Part shown: in pieces, positions 7,933 through 18,753 of the stretch
Numbering within the stretch: position 1 is the first letter of the stretch
How the letters are laid out: each line of letters begins with the position of its first letter
Assembly: GCA_018057825.1 (NCBI GenBank)
Contig: JAGPCY010000018.1
Span: forward strand, 97,186 to 161,185
Source: Kofleriaceae bacterium
Lineage (GTDB): Bacteria > Myxococcota_A > Polyangia > Haliangiales > Haliangiaceae
DNA: 64,000 nucleotides
Direction of reading: 5' to 3'
The notes under the pieces: generated by a model
What the model was told of the DNA's origin: nothing
Databases searched by the model: none
The model's input: the letters and a program-made list of their open reading frames with translations, nothing else
Made by a program: the position numbers and the translations under genes

Positions 7933-8718
7933 GTGACCGCCGGCGACGCCGAGCTGACCACGCGGGCCATCGTCTTGGCCCGCACCGCGGTCGGCGAGGC
8001 CGATCTGGTCGTCCAGCTCTACACCGAGGCCCGGGGGCGCCTGGGCGCGGTCGCCCGGGCCGCGCGCAAGTCGAAGCGCCGGTTCGCCGGTGGCCTCGAG
8101 CCGCTGGTCGTGTTCGACGTCGCGCTGCGGCCGCGGCGCGGCTCGGAGCTGTTCGGCCTCGAGCGCGCCGAGGCGGTCGAGGATCACCGCGCCCTGGCCG
8201 CCGATCCCGTGAGCGTGGGCCACGCCGCCTACGCCCTCGAGCTGGTGCGCGGGCTGGCTCCGCCCGAGGCCGCCGACCCCGAGCTCCTGGCCCTGGTGGT
8301 CGCGCTGTGGCGGGCCCTCGCGCCCGGGCCGTCCTCAGCGCTCCTGCGCGGCTTCGAGCTGGCGCTGTGCCGCGCCGTCGGCTCCGAGGTCGCCTTGACC
8401 TCGTGCGCGGCGTGTGGCGGCGACGTCGACGACGATCGCGCGCTGTTCGATCCCAGTCGCGGCGGCGCGGTGTGCGCTCGGTGCGCGGCGACCTCGACCG
8501 GCCTGGGCGTCCGTCCGCTGGCCGAGCGCACCCGTCGCTACCTGGCTACCTTGGCCGAGTGCTCCCTGGCCGAGGCCCGCGATCGCGAGGCCGACGATCT
8601 CGAGGCCCGGGTCGGTGGGCGCGACTGCATGCTGGCGATCGTCAGTCATCTGCTCGGGCATCCCCCGACCACGCTCGACTACGTGGCCCAGGTCCACGGT
8701 GGTCTGCGCCGTGGTTGA
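7933..8718 (+). CDS. recO: DNA repair protein RecO
   Basis: 261 residues from GTG. The N-terminal OB fold shows [21 protein letters not shown] and the basic [17 protein letters not shown]. The C-terminal part has the zinc-binding pattern CAACGG...CARC, two CxxC pairs found in many RecO proteins. RecO binds RecR and helps load RecA onto SSB-coated gaps. Family length is about 240-260, so it is complete. It begins 28 bp after the RodZ-like gene. I see no clear Shine-Dalgarno, so the start is less certain than the identity. Confidence 0.92.
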   Translation: MTAGDAELTTRAIVLARTAVGEADLVVQLYTEARGRLGAVARAARKSKRRFAGGLEPLVVFDVALRPRRGSELFGLERAEAVEDHRALAADPVSVGHAAYALELVRGLAPPEAADPELLALVVALWRALAPGPSSALLRGFELALCRAVGSEVALTSCAACGGDVDDDRALFDPSRGGAVCARCAATSTGLGVRPLAERTRRYLATLAECSLAEARDREADDLEARVGGRDCMLAIVSHLLGHPPTTLDYVAQVHGGLRRG

Positions 8719-8757
8719 CGGACGGCGCAGGTCGCCCACCGCCGTCCGCGGGGATGC

Positions 8758-8763
8758 TAGATT
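8758..8763 (+). promoter_or_regulatory. -10-like TAGATT, leaderless geometry
   Basis: TAGATT ends 7 nt before the ATG at 8771, predicting a transcript that starts at the start codon. No Shine-Dalgarno lies between. The same hexamer at the same distance precedes the gene at 42371. Confidence 0.55.
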
Positions 8764-8770
8764 GCTCGTC

Positions 8771-9895
8771 ATGGGATCTCCTCGCTGCGCCTGGGCGTGG
8801 TCGGTGCTCGTCGCCCTCGGCGTGGCCGCCGGGACGGCGGCGGCCCAGGACGCGCCCGCCGAACCGCCGGTCGAGGCCGCCCCCGAGGACGCGCCGGCCG
8901 ACGCGCCGCCGGCGATGTCGGAGGCCGAAGCCAAGGCCGCCGCGCGCAAGCTCCTCGACGGTGGCGACGGCTTCCTGAAGAAGGGCGATCAGCTCACGCG
9001 CCGCAAGAAGATCGATGACGCGGCGGCGCAGTACGAGCGCGCGCTGGCCGCCTACCAGAAGGCCTACGAGCTGGTCCCCAACCCGCAGATCCTGTTTCCG
9101 ATCGCGGTCGCCGAGGAGAAGCTTGGACGCTGGGCCGACGCCGCCCGCGACTTTCGCCGGTTCCTGGTCCAGGTCGCCGAGCCCGATCCGGCGCTCAAGG
9201 CCGACGCCGAGCGCCGGCTCGAGGCGGCCAAGATCCACGTCGGGGTCCTGACCCTGGTGGTCGAGCCCGAGGGCACCGCGGTCACCCTCGACGGCGCTCC
9301 GCTCGGGGTGACGCCGCTGGCCGATCCGTTGTTCTTGCCGGCCGGCGAGTACACCCTGGGCTTCACCTCCGACGGCTACGAGCCGATGGAGCACAAGATC
9401 GCGATCGAGGCCGGCAGCGAGTCCGAGCGCAGCTTCGAGCTGAAGTCGATCCGCATCATCGTCGACATCCCGACGCCCCCGCCGCCCAAGCCGGTGGAGC
9501 CGCTGCCGCCGGCGCCGAGCAAGCTGCCGCTGTATATCGGCGGCGCCCTGGCGGTCGGCTTCCTGGGCGGAGCCACCGCCGCCGGCATCCTCGCGATCGG
9601 CCGTCACGGCGACTTCGAGTCGACCTCGGGCACCGCCCAGGAGCGCGAGGACGCGCGGGTCAGCGGCAAGCGTCTGGCCCTCATCACCGACGGACTCCTG
9701 GCCGGCGGCATCGTGGCGACCGGGGTCGTCACGTTCTACTACCTGAAGGTCTACCGCCCCAAGGCGCGGGCTCGATCCGAGCGGCAACGGCAACAGGCCG
9801 ACGCGGTCGACGAGTTCGCGGCTCGACCCAAGGTGATGATCGCGCCCTGGGTCCAAGGCTCGGGCGCGGGCCTGGTCGTGGCCGGCCACCTGTAG
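8771..9895 (+). CDS. Secreted/membrane TPR-PEGA domain protein
   Basis: 374 residues. It has a signal peptide ([17 protein letters not shown]), an acidic Pro/Ala stretch, TPR-like helices ([39 protein letters not shown]), then a PEGA domain at about residues 158-220 ([37 protein letters not shown]). A proline hinge and two hydrophobic segments follow ([20 protein letters not shown] and [17 protein letters not shown]), with a basic tail. PEGA domains are surface beta modules common in myxobacteria; no enzymatic function is visible. It sits 13 bp before another PEGA protein, so the two probably form one unit. Confidence 0.8.
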   Translation: MGSPRCAWAWSVLVALGVAAGTAAAQDAPAEPPVEAAPEDAPADAPPAMSEAEAKAAARKLLDGGDGFLKKGDQLTRRKKIDDAAAQYERALAAYQKAYELVPNPQILFPIAVAEEKLGRWADAARDFRRFLVQVAEPDPALKADAERRLEAAKIHVGVLTLVVEPEGTAVTLDGAPLGVTPLADPLFLPAGEYTLGFTSDGYEPMEHKIAIEAGSESERSFELKSIRIIVDIPTPPPPKPVEPLPPAPSKLPLYIGGALAVGFLGGATAAGILAIGRHGDFESTSGTAQEREDARVSGKRLALITDGLLAGGIVATGVVTFYYLKVYRPKARARSERQRQQADAVDEFAARPKVMIAPWVQGSGAGLVVAGHL

Positions 9896-9908
9896 CTCTC
9901 GAGGAACC

Positions 9909-10649
9909 ATGAGCACGCCTAAGATCATCCCGATCCTCGTCTCCGTCGGCGTCGCCGCCGGGACCTTCTCTGGTCTGTACTTCGGTCTCGGCACCAAGAA
10001 GGACGACGCGATCGCGTCGACCGGTGAGTCGTCGGCCGGCTCGGGGTCGGGGAGCGACGTGGCGTCGGGCTCGGGCTCGGGTTCGGGCGAGGTGGCTGGC
10101 GCGGGCTCGGGTTCGGGCGAGGCGGCCGGCTCGGGCTCGGGCTCGGGCTCTGGTGAGGTCGCTGGCTCGGGCTCGGGCTCGGGCTCCGGTGAGGTGGCGG
10201 CGGGCTCGGGCTCCGGCTCGGGTGAGGCGTCGGGCTCGGGCTCTGGCTCGGGCGGCGACGTGGCGACGGGCTCGGGGTCGGGGAGCGCGGTGGCGGGCGG
10301 CTCCGGCTCGGGGTCGGGCTCCGGTTCGGCGGCGGTCGCCGGCGGCACCACCGCGGCGCCGGCGGTCACCAGCGTGACGCTGCAGTTCGTCCCCATGCCG
10401 TCGGACGCCACCATCACCGTCGACGGCAAGCCGGTGACCGACGGCACCTTCCCGCTCGAGTTCACCGGCGACAAGAAGAGCGTGAAGGTCGTGGCCAAGG
10501 CCAGCGGCTATCGCACCCTCGAGAAGAAGATCACCGTCACGAAGTCGATCGGCTCGATCCCGCTCAAGCTGGTCAAGCGAAGCTCGGGCGGTGGCGGCGG
10601 TGGCGGCGGCAACCACAACACCGGCCCGGGCGACAAGATCGACATCTGA
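9909..10649 (+). CDS. Membrane-anchored PEGA-like protein with a Gly-Ser repeat linker
   Basis: 246 residues; GAGG at 9901-9904 before ATG 9909 is a Shine-Dalgarno. An N-terminal membrane helix ([20 protein letters not shown]) is followed by about 100 residues of Gly-Ser repeats broken by GE(V/A)A blocks. A C-terminal PEGA-like beta domain comes next ([38 protein letters not shown]), with a poly-Gly tail. The plan suggests a beta domain held away from the membrane by a flexible, charge-punctuated tether. It probably works with the preceding PEGA protein; the function is unknown. Confidence 0.75.
   Translation: MSTPKIIPILVSVGVAAGTFSGLYFGLGTKKDDAIASTGESSAGSGSGSDVASGSGSGSGEVAGAGSGSGEAAGSGSGSGSGEVAGSGSGSGSGEVAAGSGSGSGEASGSGSGSGGDVATGSGSGSAVAGGSGSGSGSGSAAVAGGTTAAPAVTSVTLQFVPMPSDATITVDGKPVTDGTFPLEFTGDKKSVKVVAKASGYRTLEKKITVTKSIGSIPLKLVKRSSGGGGGGGGNHNTGPGDKIDI
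10029..10330 (+). repeat. In-frame Gly-Ser coding microsatellite
   Basis: GGCTCG/GGCTCC/GGTTCG hexamers repeat in frame, interrupted at intervals by GGCGAGGTGGC-type blocks encoding GE(V/A)A. Repeat number probably varies between strains, changing tether length. Confidence 0.85.
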
Positions 10650-10659
10650 GTCCAGCGGA

Positions 10660-10697
10660 CGCTCGCGGCGGCCCGTCGCTGGCTCGTCCCGCGAGCG
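10660..10697. terminator. Hairpin between convergent genes
   Basis: CGCTCGCGG (10660-10668) pairs perfectly with CCGCGAGCG (10689-10697) across a 20-nt loop. It lies between the ends of two convergent genes and could end transcription from both sides. There is no T-run. Confidence 0.45.
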
Positions 10698-10716
10698 GGG
10701 CCCGGGCGACCCGCGC

Positions 10717-11145
10717 TCAGCTCTCGGCGGCCAGCGCCTCGAGGAGGGCGCGGAGCTGCTTGCCGCGGAGCTTGCCCAGGCGTGCGATCCAGGCGCGCTC
10801 GACCGCGTCGGCGGCCTTGCGGACCTCGGTCGCCCACTGCCGGCCCCGCGACGCCAGGCGTACGCGCTTGATGACGCCGTGATCGGGATCGGGGTAGCGC
10901 TCGACCAGGCGCTCGCGCTCGAGGTCGTCGACCAGATCGCCGAGCGTCTGCTTGGCGACGCCGAGGCGCGTGACCAGCTCGCTCAGGCGCAGGCCTGCGG
11001 GCTCGATCAGGGTGAGGAGCTGGCCCTGGACCGGCCGGAGCACCGGCAGCCCGGCCTCGCGCAGGCGGGCATCGATGGCGCTGGTCAGCTCGAGCTGGGG
11101 GCCCAGGAGCAAGGCACGGAGGTCGCGGCGTGGGTCTCGGGCCAT
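10717..11145 (-). CDS. MarR family transcriptional regulator
   Basis: 142 residues. It has the winged-helix pattern of MarR proteins: dimerisation helices at both ends, a recognition helix region with LRLSELVTRLGVAKQTLGDLV, and the wing LVERYPDPDHGVIKRVRLASRGR. Such proteins are cytoplasmic dimeric repressors, often sensing small aromatic ligands. No obvious target is adjacent on the same strand, and no palindromic operator was found in the 128 bp upstream. Confidence 0.88.
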   Translation of the reverse strand: MARDPRRDLRALLLGPQLELTSAIDARLREAGLPVLRPVQGQLLTLIEPAGLRLSELVTRLGVAKQTLGDLVDDLERERLVERYPDPDHGVIKRVRLASRGRQWATEVRKAADAVERAWIARLGKLRGKQLRALLEALAAES

Positions 11146-11273
11146 GGCTTCGACGACGAGGGGCTCGGGTCATAGCAGAAGCGCCACGGCGGTGAAACGC
11201 TCGGCCGCCACAAAGTCCGGAAAGCGGACAACCGACCGCGCCCCCCTCGGAAAGTCGCTGGTAGGGCGAGGGG

Positions 11274-11615
11274 CTACTCGGACGCCGCCGGGGCGACCCG
11301 CGCGACCTCCGCGGCCATCTGGCCGGTCGCGATGCGCTGCCACATCCGCAGGTCGCCGCGCAGCGACCACCACGCGAACTGCAGCGAGCCCCAGGTCGCG
11401 GGCCGGTTCTTCTCGAAGGCCAGGTGCCCGATCCAGGCCAGGCCGTAGCCCGCGACCGGGGCCGCCAGGAGGGCCGGCGGAAACAGCGGGCTGGCGGCGA
11501 CACAGCCGAGCGCCACCGAGGTGCCGACGAAGTGCAGCAGCCGACAGGTGGGGTCGAGGTGCTGCGAGACGTAGTAGGGCCAGAACTCGTCGAACGATTG
11601 GGGCCGATCAGTCAT
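11274..11615 (-). CDS. Mpo1-like (DUF962) membrane protein
   Basis: 113 residues. It starts with SFDEFWPYYVSQHLDPTCRLLHFVGTS, the DUF962/Mpo1 signature (His-Leu-Asp and a second His), followed by a hydrophobic stretch and AWIGHLAFEKNRPATW with a further His, then a short C-terminal part with WWSLRGDLRMW. In yeast, Mpo1 is an Fe-dependent dioxygenase acting on 2-hydroxy fatty acids; here the reaction is only inferred. A TACAAC hexamer ends 6 nt before the ATG, so the transcript may be leaderless. Confidence 0.82.
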   Translation of the reverse strand: MTDRPQSFDEFWPYYVSQHLDPTCRLLHFVGTSVALGCVAASPLFPPALLAAPVAGYGLAWIGHLAFEKNRPATWGSLQFAWWSLRGDLRMWQRIATGQMAAEVARVAPAASE

Positions 11616-11630
11616 GGCCCGGTTGTAGCG

Positions 11631-12365
11631 CTACTCGACCACCAGGTTGACGCGACCGGTGCCCGAGCCGTGGATGTGACAGTAGAAGTCATCGGCGCCG
11701 GTCGAGGTCGGGGTGACGTCGTAGCTCGCGCCGGGACCCATCGGTCCGCCCTGGTGGTCGAACCCGCCGATGCCGCCCCCGGTGTGGATCTGGTGATTGA
11801 TGCTGTCGTTGTTGCGGATGTGGAGGCGGGTGCCGGACCGCACCCGCAGGTTGGCGCCGGCCATCGGCCCCCAGTGCGCGCCGGTGGCGGCCCCGGCGCC
11901 GACGTCGATCGTGAACTCGTCGGCGACGTTCATGGTCGCGGTCGCTGAGGCCGAGAGCGCGCCGCCGGTCACCGCGATCGCCAGGGGGCGCCCGGCGGGC
12001 GCGGCCGCGCCGTTGGACGGGATGCGCACCCGGACCGTGGCGCTGGCCGACCCGCCCTCGGTGAAGTCGAGGGTCGCCGGGGTGATGTCGACCTGCCAGC
12101 CGGTCAGGCCGCCGGTCGCGGCCAGGGACACCGTGCCGCTGTAGTGCTGGGCGGTGACGGTGACCGTGAAGCTGGTGTCGCTGCCGAGCGCGGTCGAGGC
12201 GCTCGCCGGGGACACGGCGGCCGACAGCGTCGCGACCGGCGCCGCGTCGATGCCCGGGCCGGCGTCGACCCCGGGCTCGTCGTCGCCGTCGCCCCCGGGC
12301 GGCACGGAGCCGACGTCACAGGCGACGAGCGCGAAGGGCAGCGCGAGGAGCGCGAGGCGGTTCAT
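11631..12365 (-). CDS. Lipoprotein with C-terminal cupredoxin-like domain
   Basis: 244 residues. The signal peptide ends LPFALVAC, a lipobox, followed by an acidic linker. Residues about 45-140 are a beta-rich Ig-like domain. The last ~100 residues resemble a cupredoxin: IRNNDSINHQIH provides a possible His ligand, and FYCHIHGSGTGRVNLVV gives the Cys-x-x-His arrangement near the C-terminus seen in plastocyanin-type proteins. It would be an outer-membrane or periplasmic copper protein, for electron transfer or copper binding. No Met axial ligand is clear, so copper binding is inference. It lies 15 bp from the Mpo1-like gene, in the same direction. Confidence 0.72.
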   Translation of the reverse strand: MNRLALLALPFALVACDVGSVPPGGDGDDEPGVDAGPGIDAAPVATLSAAVSPASASTALGSDTSFTVTVTAQHYSGTVSLAATGGLTGWQVDITPATLDFTEGGSASATVRVRIPSNGAAAPAGRPLAIAVTGGALSASATATMNVADEFTIDVGAGAATGAHWGPMAGANLRVRSGTRLHIRNNDSINHQIHTGGGIGGFDHQGGPMGPGASYDVTPTSTGADDFYCHIHGSGTGRVNLVVE

Positions 12366-12493
12366 GTCGCGGGCAAATGCGAGCCGCGTGCCGAAGGTAA
12401 CCGTTTGAGATCGTTTGCGCGCAGGGCGTTCCGGGCTGGGGTGGGGACACCGCGGCGGGGCCGCGTGCCCCAGGTCACGACGCCTCGGGGAGG

Positions 12494-12692
<199 letters not shown>

Positions 12693-12705
12693 CTCTAGGT
12701 GCCCC

Positions 12706-12978
12706 TCAGCGCCGCTTCCACAGCGACCAGCCGCGACGGGCCCAGGTCCGGGCCTGGCTCCAGCGGTCGGTTCGCCGCGCCGCCATCACCTTGCCGCCGA
12801 AGTACCAGAGCCCGCCGAGCCAGGCGGCGTGGAGGAGATAGATCACGATCGCGATCGACAGCGGGGCGAGGCCGGCGACCACGAGGAGCCCGAGGGACAC
12901 CGCCCCTGCGATCGCCGCAGGACGCAGGCCGAAGAAGCGCGCGGTCAAGGCGGCGACGGCCAGGGCGAGGAGCAGCAC
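12706..12978 (-). CDS. Small membrane protein of unknown function
   Basis: 90 residues from GTG. Two or three hydrophobic segments (LLLALAVAALTARFFGL, IAGAVSLGLLVVAGL, SIAIVIYLLHAAWLGGLWYF) are followed by a basic, Trp/Arg-rich C-terminus likely on the cytoplasmic side. I do not recognise a family. TAACCT ends 6 nt before the GTG, matching the leaderless geometry seen elsewhere, which supports it as a real gene. Confidence 0.6.
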   Translation of the reverse strand: MLLLALAVAALTARFFGLRPAAIAGAVSLGLLVVAGLAPLSIAIVIYLLHAAWLGGLWYFGGKVMAARRTDRWSQARTWARRGWSLWKRR

Positions 12979-12984
12979 GACGAC

Positions 12985-12990
12985 AGGTTA
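12985..12990 (-). promoter_or_regulatory. -10-like TAACCT, leaderless geometry
   Basis: On the minus strand TAACCT ends 6 nt before the GTG at 12978. No ribosome-binding site is seen. Confidence 0.4.
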
Positions 12991-13010
12991 CCGCGGCGCC
13001 GCCAGCCCGG

Positions 13011-14522
13011 CTACTCCAGTCGTTCGCGGCACGGGAAGTCGCACGTCCGACGATGCGGGCAGTCGTAGGCGCACCCGGCAGCGAGCGCGAAGCGGGCCAG
13101 GATCTCGTCGGCAGGCTCGCCGCCGGCGGCGCGTCGCGCGGCCCGCGCTGCGGCCAGGAGCGCCGGGTTGTCGGCGGCGTACGGGCTCTCGAGGTAGCCG
13201 AGGCGGAACAAGGTGTCGCGGACGATGCGGTGGGGCAGGGCGGTGACCTCGCCCAGATCGTCGAAGCGCAGGACGCCGACCTGGCCGAGCATGCGCAGGA
13301 TCCAGAACAGCTCGATCCGAAACAGCCCTCGACCGAGGGCCGCCTCGAGGGTGGTCCAGGCCTCGGCCGCGGTGCGCTGCTGCTCGAGGTTCGACGCCAG
13401 CTCCGGGGCCTCGGCGCAGCGCCGGGCCGCCAGCGACGCCAGCATCAGGGCCCGGGCGTCGACGGCGGCCGGCATCACGTCGGGCACGGTGCCGTGGTAG
13501 AGGTCGCCGAGGATCGCCGCTTGCTCGAGGGCGCGGTAGGCGCGCAGGACGCCGTCGCGGTCCGCGTCGAGGCGGAACACCAGCGCCGCCGCCACCGCGA
13601 TCCGGTAGAGCAGCTCGTCGGCGCCCTCGACCCAGGCCTCGGGGTCGAAGCCGAAGTCGCTCGGCTGGTACGGCGCCGCCAGGTCGCCGAGCTCGGCGGC
13701 CCACGCGCCGATGCGCCGGGTGGTCTCGTCGAGGACGTCGGGCGCGAAGCTGCCGGACGCGAAGCGCGACACCGGCACCGCGCGGTCGCGGCCGCGGGGC
13801 GAGGTCGGGGGCGACGTCGCCAGGTGGCGCAGGTACGGCGGCAGCGGCGAGGCCTCGCGCGCCCCGCCGGGGGCGGAGGGCGGCGCGGTCGGGCTCGGGT
13901 CGGGGGCGGCCGCCTCCGCCGCCGGCGCGGACTCGTCCTCGGTGCCGGTCGGGATCACCGGCTCGGCCGCGGGCTTGTCCTCGGCCAGGAACTCGTCGAC
14001 GTCGAGGTCGGCGACCGCGGCGGCGAACCGGTCGGCGCGCGGCCCGAGCACCAGCGCGATGCCGAGGACGCGGGCCACGCCGCCGGCCACCAGCGCCGCG
14101 AAGTACTCCTCGAGATCGGGGCGCGACGGCGGCTGGCCGCGATAGGCGAAGGACCCGAGGTACTTCGACACCTCGTCCTTGCCGTGGGCCCGCTGCCCGA
14201 GGAGCTCGTAGACCGCCTTGAACAGGAGCGGGTTGAGCTCGAAGTAGCGATCGAGGACGAGGTCGACCAGATCGTCGTCGCTGGTCGCGGCCTTGAGCTT
14301 GGTCACGAACGGCGACGGCGCGATGGTCGCGCCCGACACGCCGAGCAGCCGCAGCATGCGGGCCGGGCGCTCCTTGTCCCACAGCTTGGCGCCGCGCAGG
14401 CGGCTGCGCAGCTCGCGGAACGGCTCGCCGCCCGCGGGGATGTCGCGGGCGACCCGGGCGAAGCTGACCAAGGTCGCGCGGGGCTCGCCGGCGATCGGGA
14501 TGAACTCGAGGACCTGCGGCAT
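13011..14522 (-). CDS. Conserved-looking protein of unknown function with C-terminal Cys cluster
   Basis: 503 residues from the ATG at 14522. The N-terminal ~165 residues are helical, followed by a disordered acidic Ala/Pro linker (about 165-225) and a second helical domain. The end carries CAYDCPHRRTCDFPC, four Cys and one His that could bind zinc or an iron-sulphur cluster. I do not recognise the family. An ATG three codons earlier (14531) overlaps the -10-like TAGGAT, which ends 7 nt before 14522, so the second ATG is preferred. No signal peptide or membrane segment is seen; likely cytoplasmic. Confidence 0.7.
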   Translation of the reverse strand: MPQVLEFIPIAGEPRATLVSFARVARDIPAGGEPFRELRSRLRGAKLWDKERPARMLRLLGVSGATIAPSPFVTKLKAATSDDDLVDLVLDRYFELNPLLFKAVYELLGQRAHGKDEVSKYLGSFAYRGQPPSRPDLEEYFAALVAGGVARVLGIALVLGPRADRFAAAVADLDVDEFLAEDKPAAEPVIPTGTEDESAPAAEAAAPDPSPTAPPSAPGGAREASPLPPYLRHLATSPPTSPRGRDRAVPVSRFASGSFAPDVLDETTRRIGAWAAELGDLAAPYQPSDFGFDPEAWVEGADELLYRIAVAAALVFRLDADRDGVLRAYRALEQAAILGDLYHGTVPDVMPAAVDARALMLASLAARRCAEAPELASNLEQQRTAAEAWTTLEAALGRGLFRIELFWILRMLGQVGVLRFDDLGEVTALPHRIVRDTLFRLGYLESPYAADNPALLAAARAARRAAGGEPADEILARFALAAGCAYDCPHRRTCDFPCRERLE

Positions 14523-14529
14523 CGCGGGC

Positions 14530-14535
14530 ATCCTA
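14530..14535 (-). promoter_or_regulatory. -10-like TAGGAT, decides the start at 14522
   Basis: TAGGAT on the minus strand overlaps the first in-frame ATG and ends 7 nt before the second. It favours a leaderless start at 14522. Confidence 0.5.
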
Positions 14536-14574
14536 CCGCGGCGACGGCGCGGCGGCGGTGGACCCGGGCGGTTT

Positions 14575-14715
<141 letters not shown>

Positions 14716-14738
14716 CTAGGCCGGCGCGCGCCGGTCGT

Positions 14739-16802
14739 TCACTCGACGATCAACGTATAGGCGTTGGTGGCCCCGCCGTAGCCGATCACCTGCACCGCGC
14801 CGCCGGCCGGCACCGCGACCCGCTCCTGGTCGGTGATGCCGTCGGAGGTCGCGACCCGGACGCCGGCGGCGTCGTAGGCCACCAGATCCAGATCGCCGTC
14901 GGCGTGGCGGAAGCGGATGGTCACGGTGCGCGCGGCCGCGACGCGGTACCAGTCGGCGTCGCCGGGACACAGCGCGACCGCGGTGGAGCTGGGCCCGACC
15001 GCGGCTGCGGTCGCGGCGCTGTCGTTGGGCTCGAGGCCGTCGGCGCAGCTCGGCGCCGGCGGCGCGCTGCAGAACGCCGGCGCGGCGTTGGTCGCGATCG
15101 CATCGTCGTCGACGCCGCGCTGCGGGCAGCTCTCGTCTTCGGACCAGGCCCGCCACAGCGCGGCCCGGCCGGTGGCGGCGGCGTGGTCGGCCCATCGGTC
15201 GTAGCCGCCGTCCTCGGCCCGGAACACCGTCGGCGCGACGCAGGTGCCGGCCGCGGCCGCCGCCGCCTGCTCGGCGCGCGCGTAGTCGAGGACGATCTCG
15301 GCCATCGCCGCGGTCGTCGAGTTCCAGCAGCAGGTCTTGCTCGCGGTGTAGGTCAGCTCGGCGAAGACGTAGTCCTCGAGCTGCCGGTGGGCGCGGTCGA
15401 CCTCGGCCCGGTCCTGGCCGAAGGCCCGCTCGCTCAGGTCGTACAGCTCGGCGAAGGCCGCCTCGCGGCGCTCGCGCGCCGAGCACGACGCCGGGTAGCT
15501 GCGCAGGTGGCGGCGGGCATCGGCGATCTGGGCCACCAGCTCGGCCCGCTGCTGGGCCGGCGCCACCTGGCCCAGGAGCTGCTCGAACCGCGCCGGCCGC
15601 GCGGCGATGCGGGCGTCGTCGGTCGAGTTGATCCAGTGGGCCTCGTCGCCGCGCGCCCAGGTGTTGGTCCAGAACCCACCGACGTTCTTGGCGACGCGGA
15701 AGCGCTTGGCGCCGCCGCCCAGGCGGGCGTAGGCGACGCCGTCGGGGTTCGCGCCCGGACCGCCGGCGTAGGCCGAGGTGAAGTAGCTCTTCGACGCCAC
15801 CCCCGACTCGCGCTTGCCCTGGCGGCGCGGCATCGAGCCCGAGATCGTCGTGACGTCGAGGTTGCCCTCGCCGAGGACCGCCACCTCCTTGACCACCAGG
15901 GTGTGGCCGATGCCCGATCGCTGCCAGCGCTCGATCAACATGTCGCCGGCGCGCACCGCCTCGGGCACCAGGTTGTAGGTGTTGGCGCTGTCGGCCAGGT
16001 TCATCGAGCCGAGGTAGTTGAGGGCCATCACGGTGAAGTACGCGGCCCGCTTGTTCAGGTGGAGCTCGTCGAGATACGCGCCCAGCGGCGCGCCGCCCAG
16101 GGCCGGCTGGACGTCCTCGCCGCCGGAGACCTTCTTGGTCCGCAGGTTGGCGTCGCTCGGCCACGCCGCCTGGTACTGCGCCGGCGCCAGGCCGCTGTGA
16201 TCGGCGTAGCGGATCGCGAACTCGGGGGTCGCGGCGTAGCGCCCGGTCGCGGTGCGCACGCCGTTGTGCCCGAAGTACACGCGCTGGCCGCTGCCGTCGA
16301 CGGTCTCGAAGAACAGCGGCAGCTCGTACCAGGCCGCGAACGTGATGCGCAAGAACAGCGACAGCTCGGCGCACTCGAGGGACGGCGAGTCGAGGGTCTT
16401 GCCCCAGGGCGTCGTCAGCCGGATCGTCGTGCTGTAGCCGTCGGCCGCCGGGATCCACGCCAGGCCGTCGAGCCACGCCGCGTACTTCTGATCCCAGGTC
16501 AGGCCAGAGTCGGCGCCCCAGGCCAGGCCGGCGGCGCGGGCTGCCGGGGTCGCGGTGTCGTCCCAGGCGTTCTTCGCGGTCCAGACCTGGGTCCGCCGGG
16601 TGTCGGTCGCCACCCGCAGGCCGCGGCGGAACTCGCTGTCCTCCTTGCCCGGCGGCGGCGTCGGGGCCAGGGCCTCCTCGATGCCCCACTCCGGGTCGTA
16701 GCTCGGGGCCGCGTCGTCCGCGCACCCCGCGACCCACCACACCACCGTCGACAGCGCGATCCGCGCGAGCGAGCGCAGCTTCCGTCCCATGGATCGACCC
16801 AT
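14739..16802 (-). CDS. Large lipoprotein with possible papain/NlpC-like fold and C-terminal PPC domain
   Basis: 687 residues. The signal ends WWVAGC (Cys27), a lipobox. A central domain has SLECAELSLFLR (Cys144) and, much later, GDMLIERWQRSGIGHTLVV (His300). This Cys...GD...GHT pattern resembles NlpC/P60 or transglutaminase-like cysteine peptidases; that is inference. The C-terminal ~90 residues (LEPNDSAATAAAV, DADWYRVAAARTVTIRFRH, DLDLVAYDAAGVRV) form a bacterial pre-peptidase C-terminal (PPC) beta domain, common in secreted hydrolases. The protein is Trp- and Tyr-rich with about ten Cys, and likely faces the periplasm or surface. An ATG four codons downstream is an alternative start. Confidence 0.68.
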   Translation of the reverse strand: MGRSMGRKLRSLARIALSTVVWWVAGCADDAAPSYDPEWGIEEALAPTPPPGKEDSEFRRGLRVATDTRRTQVWTAKNAWDDTATPAARAAGLAWGADSGLTWDQKYAAWLDGLAWIPAADGYSTTIRLTTPWGKTLDSPSLECAELSLFLRITFAAWYELPLFFETVDGSGQRVYFGHNGVRTATGRYAATPEFAIRYADHSGLAPAQYQAAWPSDANLRTKKVSGGEDVQPALGGAPLGAYLDELHLNKRAAYFTVMALNYLGSMNLADSANTYNLVPEAVRAGDMLIERWQRSGIGHTLVVKEVAVLGEGNLDVTTISGSMPRRQGKRESGVASKSYFTSAYAGGPGANPDGVAYARLGGGAKRFRVAKNVGGFWTNTWARGDEAHWINSTDDARIAARPARFEQLLGQVAPAQQRAELVAQIADARRHLRSYPASCSARERREAAFAELYDLSERAFGQDRAEVDRAHRQLEDYVFAELTYTASKTCCWNSTTAAMAEIVLDYARAEQAAAAAAGTCVAPTVFRAEDGGYDRWADHAAATGRAALWRAWSEDESCPQRGVDDDAIATNAAPAFCSAPPAPSCADGLEPNDSAATAAAVGPSSTAVALCPGDADWYRVAAARTVTIRFRHADGDLDLVAYDAAGVRVATSDGITDQERVAVPAGGAVQVIGYGGATNAYTLIVE

Positions 16803-16920
16803 GGTTGGACCACGAGCACATCGCGTGCCGAGGTCGGACCCTTCGCACGGGCCAAGACCGGCGCTCGCCCCCGGCGCCTCGGGTTGGCGGCGGCTCGACT
16901 AGCCAGGGTCGACGGTCCCC

Positions 16921-17107
<187 letters not shown>

Positions 17108-17124
17108 CCCGTCCCCAGCGACCG

Positions 17125-18735
<1,611 letters not shown>

Positions 18736-18753
18736 GGTCGTGGAGTCGGGCGG

